Positions 1 through 5,070 of a stretch of DNA of 5,070 nt are shown here, one piece after another. Each line of letters begins with the position of its first letter. Position 1 is the first letter of the stretch. Made by a program: the position numbers and the translations under genes. The DNA lies in the NCBI GenBank assembly GCA_013414745.1, contig CP058707.1, forward strand, positions 1,016,181-1,021,250, in the 5' to 3' direction. A model generated the notes under the pieces. The model was not told the origin of the DNA. It did no database searches and worked only from the letters and a program-made list of their open reading frames with translations. Origin of the DNA: Bacteroidota bacterium. Its GTDB lineage: Bacteria > Bacteroidota > Bacteroidia > Chitinophagales > Chitinophagaceae.

Positions 1-84
1 CTGTTCTTTTGCCCAACGACCATTTCCATCCATAATGATGGCGAGGTGTTTGGGCAATTTTTCCTTGTCTATCAGGTCAAACAT
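1..84 (-). CDS. uppS: Undecaprenyl diphosphate synthase (isoprenyl transferase), N-terminal fragment
   Basis: Only the first 28 codons are in the window; the gene continues past the left edge. The reading frame from ATG at 84 gives the family's signature P-loop, [13 protein letters not shown], at residues 13-25. Asp19 corresponds to the Mg2+/diphosphate-binding Asp26 of the E. coli enzyme, and Arg23 to its Arg30. The enzyme is cytoplasmic. It condenses eight isopentenyl diphosphates onto farnesyl diphosphate, making the C55 carrier lipid used for peptidoglycan and surface polysaccharides. The start is chosen because family members have only a short lead before [10 protein letters not shown]. 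The frame stays open upstream to about 205, but without an ATG and without family-like sequence. It is transcribed divergently from the propeller lipoprotein, with a good -7 element about 18 bp upstream. Identification is strong; the rest of the gene cannot be judged. Confidence 0.93.
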   Translation of the reverse strand, partial: MFDLIDKEKLPKHLAIIMDGNGRWAKEQ

Positions 85-102
85 AGGCGTTTCGAAAGCG
101 GA

Positions 103-132
103 CAAATGTACAAAAATGCTGTTTGAACCAAC
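103..132 (-). promoter_or_regulatory. Putative Bacteroidota-type promoter for uppS
   Basis: On the minus strand, TACATTTG (103-110) matches the Bacteroidota -7 consensus TAnnTTTG exactly. GTTG (129-132) lies 18 bp upstream as a partial match to the -33 element TTTG. Transcription would begin about 5-7 bases downstream, leaving a leader of roughly a dozen bases before the uppS ATG at 84. No purine-rich ribosome binding site is visible, which is common in this phylum. This is a motif match only. Confidence 0.5.
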
Positions 133-188
133 GTTAAATACACCGACTAAAAACAGTTTAACACCACTTTCACAGTCAGTTCCAGTTA

Positions 189-209
189 AACCCTTACCAG
201 TCAAGGGTT
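189..209. repeat. Inverted repeat / stem-loop in divergent intergenic region
   Basis: Seven-base arms AACCCTT (189-195) and AAGGGTT (203-209) pair perfectly around a 7-base loop. It lies upstream of both divergent promoters and no T-run follows on either strand, so it is unlikely to be a terminator for the flanking genes. It could be a regulator-binding site or chance. Confidence 0.35.
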
Positions 210-241
210 ATATTGAATTTATACCTTTTGGATGATACCAT

Positions 242-253
242 TTGCCCGGGCAA
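242..253. repeat. Perfect 12-bp palindrome TTGCCCGGGCAA
   Basis: The sequence TTGCCCGGGCAA equals its own reverse complement and sits roughly midway between the two divergent -7 elements. Perfect palindromes of this size are typical operators for dimeric regulators. No regulator is identifiable from the window, and a 12-bp palindrome can arise by chance. Confidence 0.3.
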
Positions 254-315
254 TAACGATTTAAGTGCCATGTACGTCTTTACAAGTGCAGTCATTATCC
301 GGATGCCCGTGAACC

Positions 316-345
316 TTCGCTTTCTCGGAATTTGGATTATATTTG
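316..345 (+). promoter_or_regulatory. Putative Bacteroidota-type promoter for the propeller lipoprotein
   Basis: TATATTTG (338-345) matches the -7 consensus TAnnTTTG exactly. TTCG (316-319), 18 bp upstream, is a one-mismatch -33 element at the same spacing as in the uppS candidate. Predicted transcription start is near 351, giving a leader of roughly 24 bases before the ATG at 375. Motif match only. Confidence 0.5.
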
Positions 346-374
346 TTCACGCCCAGTAAATTTAACAACAGCAC

Positions 375-431
375 ATGATGAAACAATCGACTTGGATTCT
401 TTACGCTTTCCTGCTTGGCCTGGCCTCTTGT
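375..431 (+). other. Lipoprotein signal peptide (SPase II) with possible surface-export motif
   Basis: Residues 1-19: a short N-region with Lys3, a hydrophobic core (WILYAFLLGL) and the lipobox LASC ending at Cys19. After the cysteine comes S-K-E-M. Surface lipoproteins of Capnocytophaga and relatives carry a consensus Q-K-D-D-E at positions +2 to +6; here Lys at +3 and an acidic residue at +4 agree. Outer-membrane anchoring is likely and surface exposure possible. Confidence 0.75.
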
Positions 432-1478
432 TCAAAAGAAATGAGTAAGGACCTACCCTTAACAAAACTTCGGGAAGAAGCCGTATTTATCACCACAGAA
501 AGCGGCGATTTTATCAGTTATGATATTAAAACCGGTAGAAAACGCTGGGCATTGGTCACAACAGGCGCCAGTAATGGGATCCGGTATTTCACAATAAAAT
601 GATTTATGTGGTCACCACCCAGCGCTACATGTATACCATTGATCCGTTGCGGGGTGAAATAACCCGTGAAACGCAATTGCTGCAAAGAACGACGAAAATA
701 GCTTGTGCGCTTACGGAAGTACTATCTTTTTCGCTTCAGACAGTTTGTACTGTTATGATACTCTGCACAATAAATTATGGACGTTCAAAGAGGCTGGAAA
801 AATGCTTTCAGAACCTCCCCCAATACGCCAACGATCACGTTTATTTCAGTGCCGATGATGTCATGTACTGTGTGAGCTCGAATGGTTCATTAATCTGGAA
901 ATTTACTTGCAGGTGGACTGATTCAATCTTCTCCGCGCATCACGAATGGAGTCGTTTATTTTGGTTGTGATGACCACAAAGTCTACGCTCTGCAGGAATC
1001 GAACGGAAACCTGAAATGGACCTATTTAACCGGTAATAATGTGAATTCATCTCCGGCAGTCTATGGTGGAATGTGCTTGGTAGGTAGCGATGATTATCAC
1101 GTCTATTGTATCGATACCACAACCGGACTGGAACGTTGGAAATTCAAAACCAATGAACGTGTTATCTCTTCTCCGGGCATCCACGAATTCACAACATCCG
1201 TCATTGTTGGAGGCAACGACTATAATCTGTATGCCATAGACCATGTAACGGGTGAATTAAAGTGGAAGTATCCGGCTGGTAGTATTGTGACTTCTTCTCC
1301 AATGGTATACGGAAATTATATCTTCTTCACCTCCTATGACCGCTACCTCTATGCTAGATGCTCGTGATGGTCGTATTTTATGGAAAGAATTTTAAATACC
1401 AATTCCCTGAGTGCTCCTTTTGTAGATGATACCAAAAAGGGACTACATCCCGGAAAGAGTGGTATGAGTACCTACTAG
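375..1478 (+). CDS. PQQ/BamB-like eight-bladed beta-propeller lipoprotein (six apparent frameshifts)
   Basis: The start ATG at 375 opens a lipoprotein signal peptide with lipobox LASC. Cys19 would be lipidated, and the following S-K-E partly matches the Bacteroidota surface-export signal. The mature part is eight repeats of about 40 residues, a PQQ_2/BamB-type propeller: repeat cores include YDIKTGRKRW, YCIDTTTGLERWKF and YAIDHVTGELKWKY, each followed by an SSP-type strand (rough blades at 35-77, 78-118, 119-156, 157-194, 195-234, 235-276, 277-316, 317-368). The frame is broken at six places: G-run 576-578 (one short), A-run 695-698 (one short), C-run 817-821 (one extra), TT 907-908 (one extra), about 1353-1355 (one extra or two missing) and T-run 1390-1393 (one short). 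Repairing these gives about 368 residues ending SGMSTY at the TAG of 1476-1478. Without the last repair it stops at TAA 1393-1395. Such propellers are scaffold or binding proteins; no ligand or enzymatic residue is evident. The frame breaks look like sequencing errors rather than decay. Confidence 0.85.
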
Positions 1479-1576
1479 TCATTCCTATGTTTTGGAATCA
1501 TGCCCGGAACCGATGGAGCACCCCTTTTATTCATTGTTCAGACTCTTAGGCATAATATTTCTGCGAAACAGGTCTT

Positions 1577-1594
1577 GTCTTTTAGTAAAAAGAC
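1577..1594 (-). terminator. Hairpin between convergent genes, possible terminator
   Basis: Arms GTCTTTT (1577-1583) and AAAAGAC (1588-1594) pair perfectly over a 4-base loop, 14 bases past the adhesin stop on the minus strand. An overlapping GGTCTT/AAGACC pairing competes with it. There is no clear T-tract after the stem on either strand, so intrinsic termination is uncertain. It is the only hairpin I noticed in the 129-bp gap that serves both converging genes. Confidence 0.35.
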
Positions 1595-1607
1595 CGGCAA
1601 GTGGATA

Positions 1608-1892
1608 CTAACGCAATAAGGTGATATCACCTTTCTGTACCTGCTTTTCCTTTTCGAACGGACAGGTATATTCCAGATAATAGTGATAGACTCCTACATC
1701 ACAGGGTTTGCCAAATAGCGTACCGTCCCAGGCTGTTGCCGGATCACGACTGAAAAATACCTCCTGACCCCATCGATTATAAATACTGAATTTCATTGTA
1801 GAGACTGCACTGATTGCCAATGGGTGAATAGCATCATTTTTTGAATCTCCGTTCGGTGAAAATGCATTAGGAACTACCATCACACAGCATAA
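1608..1892 (-). other. T9SS type B C-terminal sorting domain (CHU_C / gliding-associated)
   Basis: The last 94 residues carry the hallmarks of the gliding motility-associated C-terminal domain: VPNAFSPNGD near its start, then FSIYNRWGQEVF, AWDGTLFGK, GVYHYYLEY and the terminal KGDITLLR. This domain directs export through the type IX system and, unlike type A signals, usually needs a PorP/SprF-like partner protein. The frame is unbroken through the whole domain. Four cysteines are present (two adjacent near the start, one after GKP, one after YT). Confidence 0.95.
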
Positions 1893-4629
1893 TTGCTGAA
1901 CAATTTCGAGGGTATCCTGCACCTGGCAACCCCGGGCATCCTGAACCGTAAATACAGTTTGTAATGGACCCAGTTGATTCAATTGTAAACTATCCGCTCC
2001 ATGACTCCAATTCCAGCTATACGGCATCCAACCGCCCGTCAGGCCAATATGGATGTATCCGGTATTTTCTTCAAAACAAGGAATATCCTTTAACTGGGCA
2101 TGGATTTTTAAAGGGCTGGCTGGGCCAATCACCTGAGTCGCTAAAGTATCCTCACAGGAATTGGCGTCCTTCACCAACAGCGTGTAGTTTCCGGCCTGCA
2201 AACCTGAAAAACAGGGCTACTTTGCCATGGGCTATTGTTCAACGCAAATAACAAGGGCGGACTTCCACCTTGCGCCCAAATTTGTAACCCAGCTGTGGCA
2301 TCTCCAAAACAAGATACCGTATCCGGATTTACAGCGCTAAGCAAATCAGGAGGTTGAGTGAAGGTAACCAACGTATCGTTCGGGCAGGAATTCGCATCCG
2401 TAATATAAATGGTGTAAGTGCCGGCTGCGATACCAGTCAATTGAGCGGTGCTTGAAAAATTTGTACCATCGAGTGAATATTTATACGGCGGCGATCCGGA
2501 AGTTCCGGTGAGAACTACGGAGCCATTGGAATCTCCAAAACAGGCGGGCGATTGATACGAAACGATACTCAGATAAGGCACGCCATCATCTCCAACTTGA
2601 ATAGTATCTGATGCCACACACCCAAAGGCATCTGTGGTTTGAACCCAGTATGTTCCGGGAGCCAGACCACTCAGTGCATTTGAAGTAGAAAAATTATTCC
2701 ATAAATACGTCACCGGGCCAATATTATTCAACACGCCGACCACTGAAATTTTCCCATTACTGCTATCGCAATTGGCATTGGCCTTTGAAATCAGATTCAC
2801 CATAGCCAGGGATGAATCTACAAACATGGAATCGATTTTTAGACAGCCATTGGCATCTGTGATTTGGCAGGTATGAAACCCGGGAGCCAGATTGATTGCC
2901 GGATTTGAAGTTTGGACGCTGGGAAACCACTGAAAGGAATAGGGGATGCCCCATTGAATGGATAAACCACCGCCTGACCATTGGCTAGTCCGCAGGTGGT
3001 AGCTACCGAATCTTTGAGGTTGTTCGTTACCAGGGTATCTGTTAAACTAAAGAAGCCTGTTTTTGAACATCCTGAAAAATCTACCACCGTAACTGTATAA
3101 AACCCGGCACTTAAATTTTGAATCGCATTGCCTGTTTGTCCACCCGACCAGCTATATGTGTAAGGGGCCTGGCCTCCGGTCACGTTCAAGGTAATCGAAC
3201 CTGTTGAATCATGACAAACCGGCTTTATCAACACGGCATTCAAGGTTGGCAAACTATCATAAATGATGGTGATAGGCAGAATATTCGTACAACCATTCGC
3301 ATCCACAACCGTTACAATTAATGTACCCGTTCCAAAACTATCACAAACAGGACCCGTATCGCCATTGCTCCAGGTGATGCTATAGGGCGCTGTTCCGTTG
3401 GTTGGATGTCCGGAAATATACCCGTTGTTATTCGGGCAGGTAGGAAGTTTCAGCGAATCAATCTGAAAATTCAACACATAGGTCGCCGGAAGACTGACGA
3501 TGGTATCTTTTTACAACCGGCAGCGTCCAACACGGAAAGTAAATAAGAAGAAGCGGGCAAATTTGAAAAGGTATTATTGGTTGTATACGATCCATTGGCT
3601 ATTGAGTAGGTGAACGGCGCATTTACACCGGATGCATAAACGGTCAGGCTACCACTGGAATCTCCGAACAAAGCGGTTTTATTTTTACGATGCTGTCAAT
3701 TTTAGGTTTGATTTTTCAAGACGAACGGTATCGGAAAAAGTGAGATTGGGACAATTGATGACAATTTCGGCCTTTATCTTATAGGGGTAAGTTGTAGGAC
3801 AAACCACCAAACTATCTACATTGGTTGCCAAGACATTTCCTGAAGGCCCATACCACTTCATCACATAATCTGGCAGTCCGGAAGGTGAAAACGGATGCCT
3901 TCATTGTTAGCAGTAAACTGAGCCGCATGTTTACCCGGTGCCGTATACGTTGTAGTGGCAGCCACATTCTGTATACCCACGGTGGCATAGTTGGCATAGT
4001 TCAGTGGGTCATTGTCGCAAGTGGTTTTATTCTGAATAAAAACATCAATAACATGTGTACTCTCATACAAAACAACCTGAAAAGTGGATGTCGTATTACT
4101 ACACGTATCCAAATATTTTGAGGTTGGAATACTGCGCCACAAATTTTCGAAATGGGGCTACTCCCACAGTGGCATATTCTATAGTTCCTCCCAAAGCCGG
4201 ATTCACATCCATAAACAGAAAAAAATGGCATTATCCGGAAATGTAGAATTGTAATAAGGTAAGGTTTGTTGGGTATTGTTGTTGCAGGCACTCAGATTGT
4301 ACAGTGGACTGAAAGTTAGCACTCCATTATCTGCCAGATAACATTGGGAATATTGCGACTGAAAAGCAGAAATCAAACCCAAGTGGAATGGCACCTGAAA
4401 ACGTATCATCAGCGAGATTCACTTGGGTTCCACTAATACTTACGGGTTATAAGAGATCGCACTCACGCTATACTGATTCGTTTTAGTGGCTTAGGAAAGT
4501 TGGCATGCAGCGTATCACAATTGTTGTTACAGGGCACCACGGCAACCGGACCTTCCAGAATATCCAGCCCCACTTGAGCCTGCATCGAAAAATGCAAAAC
4601 AGCATGTAAGAAATCAACCAAAAACGCAT
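1608..4629 (-). CDS. T9SS type B-sorted secreted protein with eight SprB-like repeats (twelve apparent frameshifts)
   Basis: Repaired, this is one protein of about 1009 residues. Residues 1-18 are a Sec signal peptide (MRFWLISYMLFCIF, then SMQA before Q19). Residues 19-251 are the N-terminal domain common in CHU_C proteins, with LADDTFSGAIPLGFDFCF, YLADNGVLTF, MDVNPALGG and VVLYESTHVIDVFIQN. Residues 252-305 form an Ig-like linker. Residues 306-915 are eight SprB-like repeats, and 916-1009 the type B sorting domain (VPNAFSPNGD, IYNRWG, final KGDITLLR). The family is carried across the outer membrane by the T9SS and acts as a surface adhesin or in gliding. The start at 4629 is chosen because it gives a signal peptide; 4675 would not. 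Frame breaks (plus-strand runs): A5 4588-4592, T4 4481-4484, G3 4444-4446, A4 4362-4365 (one extra), A7 4219-4225, CC 4109-4110 (one extra), A4 3888-3891, T5 3712-3716, AA 3667-3668, T5 3508-3512, G4 2942-2945, A5 2207-2211; the others are one base short. Closest named relative by architecture is SprB; orthology is not claimed. Confidence 0.88.
1893..3720 (-). repeat. Eight tandem SprB-like Cys-bounded repeats (protein-level)
   Basis: Eight diverged repeats of 74-80 residues lie head to tail, in protein order 3484-3720, 3256-3483, 3034-3255, 2813-3033, 2585-2812, 2351-2584, 2121-2350 and 1893-2120. Each has a cysteine early (CFGDSSG, CPNNNG, CHDSTG, CGLANG, CDSSNG, CFGDSNG, CFGDAT, CFEENTG), then a PYxYSW-type strand, an L-x-AGxY turn and a VxDANGC-type end carrying a second cysteine. 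This matches the SprB repeat pattern. All eight retain both cysteines. The repeats differ enough at DNA level that they are unlikely to have caused assembly collapse. Unit boundaries are my own and good to a few residues. Confidence 0.85.
3721..3879 (-). other. Ig-like linker domain of the adhesin
   Basis: About 54 residues between the N-terminal domain and the first repeat. It contains the strands YVMKWYGPSGNVLA, SLVVCPTTYPYKIKAE and VINCPNLTFSDTVRL, resembling the Ig/PKD-like module that often follows the N-terminal domain in CHU_C proteins. Two cysteines could pair. This stretch is read in one frame from the A-run at 3888-3891 to the T-run at 3712-3716. Confidence 0.5.
3880..4576 (-). other. 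Conserved N-terminal domain of the secreted adhesin
   Basis: About 233 residues after the signal peptide, reassembled across six frame breaks. Its motif series (PCNNNCDTLHANFP, NLADDTFSG, LGFDFCF, YLADNGVLTF, DVNPALGG, VVLYESTHVIDVFIQN, ATVGIQN, FTANNEGIRF) is one I recognise as recurrent at the start of long Bacteroidota CHU_C proteins. It is probably a beta-sandwich; its ligand is unknown. That all motifs are present in the expected order after repair supports one intact gene. Confidence 0.65.
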
Positions 4630-4762
4630 CTCTCAAAGATACAGGATTTACCAGATAAAACCCTTGCTTGCACATGGAGCAAACAACGGAGTATGTAGAT
4701 AATTACTTCGTGATGTTGTTCAAATCAGCAACAGTTTTGCCGGAGATCAGTGCTACTCGTTT
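4630..4762 (-). other. Intergenic gap between barrel protein and adhesin
   Basis: 133 bases with no gene. It holds only a weak TGTTG/CAACA inverted repeat (minus strand, 10-base loop, no T-run) and the poor promoter candidate at 4634-4641. No convincing terminator separates the two co-oriented genes. Confidence 0.45.
4634..4641 (-). promoter_or_regulatory. Possible -7 element just before the adhesin start
   Basis: On the minus strand, TATCTTTG matches TAnnTTTG and ends four bases before the adhesin ATG at 4629. If used, transcription would begin at or next to the start codon, giving an almost leaderless message. The -33 position at 18-bp spacing reads GGGT, a poor match. The alternative is that the adhesin is read through from the upstream barrel gene, 133 bp away. 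Confidence 0.25.
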
Positions 4763-5070
4763 CTAATAGTCGTACTGCCTTCGTACGGCATTGATACGGA
4801 TGCCTGAATAAACCTGCACACTATTGAAAGCAGGTACATATTTATGACTACTATTCTGGTAACGGTAGGCAAAGCCTAAATCAAAGAAGATATTATAGCG
4901 CAGTTCGTAAGAAAGATTCAGGTTTGAATAAAAAGTCTCTGTGGGATAACCATTAAACAAAGCGATTCCATAATCAGCATTTCGCATCGTATAGGGCTTG
5001 AAGATATCACCACCAAATGCGCGCTTCGCAGAGGTGTCTTTGCCCTGGCGATTAATAAACTCCTCCAGGT
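4763..5070 (-). CDS. Probable outer-membrane beta-barrel protein, C-terminal fragment
   Basis: The frame is open from the right edge (first full codon at 5068) to TAG at 4763-4765, giving 101 residues of the C-terminus with no internal break. The final part alternates aromatic/hydrophobic with polar residues in strand-length blocks (FYSNLNLSYELRY, IFFDLGFAYRYQN, VQVYSGIRINAV). It ends in the aromatic QYDY, as beta-barrels recognised by the BAM machinery do. The preceding part (FGGDIFKPY, YGIALFNGYP) is not a motif I can name with certainty. The ending resembles Wzi/RemB-type capsule-assembly or gliding barrel proteins, but this is a weak impression. It is co-oriented with the secreted adhesin 133 bp downstream, so the two may share a transcript. 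Confidence 0.65.
   Translation of the reverse strand, partial: LEEFINRQGKDTSAKRAFGGDIFKPYTMRNADYGIALFNGYPTETFYSNLNLSYELRYNIFFDLGFAYRYQNSSHKYVPAFNSVQVYSGIRINAVRRQYDY

Larger units (their letters stand above)
85..374. other. Divergent intergenic region between uppS and the propeller lipoprotein
   Basis: This 290-bp stretch separates two divergently transcribed genes. It holds a promoter-like element for each side (103-132 minus, 316-345 plus), a stem-loop (189-209) and a perfect 12-bp palindrome (242-253). Small open frames cross it on both strands, but none has recognisable protein sequence. I see no RNA gene or mobile element. Confidence 0.6.

Noticed and set aside
85..205. Open frame continuing upstream of the uppS ATG on the minus strand, suggesting a longer N-terminus
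   Set aside because: No ATG in it, its residues do not resemble the family, and UppS proteins begin only a few residues before [10 protein letters not shown].
189..209. Stem-loop as a terminator
   Set aside because: It lies upstream of both divergent genes and no T-run follows it on either strand.
35..235. Plus-strand open frame of 66 codons at the left end
   Set aside because: Its first part lies antisense to the certain uppS start and the rest covers promoter-like sequence; the translation has no recognisable domain.
940..1244. Minus-strand open frames antisense to the propeller gene
   Set aside because: The plus strand gives clear propeller repeats here; the antisense translations are low-complexity-like shadows.
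1964..2251. Plus-strand open frame inside the adhesin
   Set aside because: Antisense to well-matched SprB-like repeats and has no domain-like sequence of its own.
2763..2981. Separate small minus-strand gene overlapping the repeat region
   Set aside because: Wrong frame relative to repeat 4, which continues in another frame after the G-run at 2942-2945.
1893..3720. DNA-level tandem repeat, CRISPR array or recombination cassette
   Set aside because: The periodicity is in the protein only; unit DNA sequences differ and there are no identical direct repeats with spacers.
3825..4246. Plus-strand open frames opposite the adhesin N-terminal domain
   Set aside because: The minus strand carries the conserved domain motifs; the plus-strand translations are shadows.
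1608..4629. Programmed ribosomal frameshifting or phase variation explaining the broken frames
   Set aside because: Twelve sites in one gene, mostly at short ordinary runs in both structural and linker regions, and six more in an unrelated neighbour; this fits error far better than regulation.

Overview
The window looks like chromosomal DNA of a member of the Bacteroidota. The largest gene encodes a protein with SprB-type repeats and a type B C-terminal sorting domain for the type IX secretion system (T9SS), which is found only in that phylum. Three upstream regions carry matches to the Bacteroidota -7 promoter element TAnnTTTG, and a lipoprotein carries a Bacteroidota-style surface-export motif. 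Nothing here fixes the genus.

Layout, left to right. (1) 1-84, minus strand: the first 28 codons of uppS (undecaprenyl diphosphate synthase), running off the left edge. (2) 85-374: a divergent intergenic region with a promoter-like element facing each way, a stem-loop and a 12-bp palindrome. (3) 375-1478, plus strand: a lipoprotein of about 368 residues folding as an eight-bladed PQQ/BamB-like beta-propeller. (4) 1479-1607: a short convergent gap with a hairpin. (5) 1608-4629, minus strand: one secreted protein of about 1009 residues with a signal peptide, a conserved N-terminal domain, an Ig-like linker, eight SprB-like repeats of about 76 residues and a T9SS type B C-terminal domain. (6) 4630-4762: a short gap. 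(7) 4763-5070, minus strand: the last ~101 residues of a probable outer-membrane beta-barrel protein, running off the right edge.

The most important caution is that the two complete genes are broken into many short frames. I traced each break by following protein homology across it. About 18 single indels (6 in the propeller gene, 12 in the adhesin) restore both frames completely. Most are one missing base in a homopolymer run (G3, A4, C5, A7 and so on). No in-frame stop remains after repair, and the repaired domains are intact. This is the signature of uncorrected homopolymer errors in the read or assembly, not of two decayed genes. An automatic gene caller would report about ten spurious fragments here.

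The genes share a cell-envelope theme: a lipid-carrier enzyme, a lipoprotein propeller, a T9SS-exported repeat adhesin and an outer-membrane barrel. The barrel and adhesin are co-oriented and 133 bp apart, so they may be functionally linked. I see no mobile element, CRISPR array, RNA gene or defence system, and no clearly new system.
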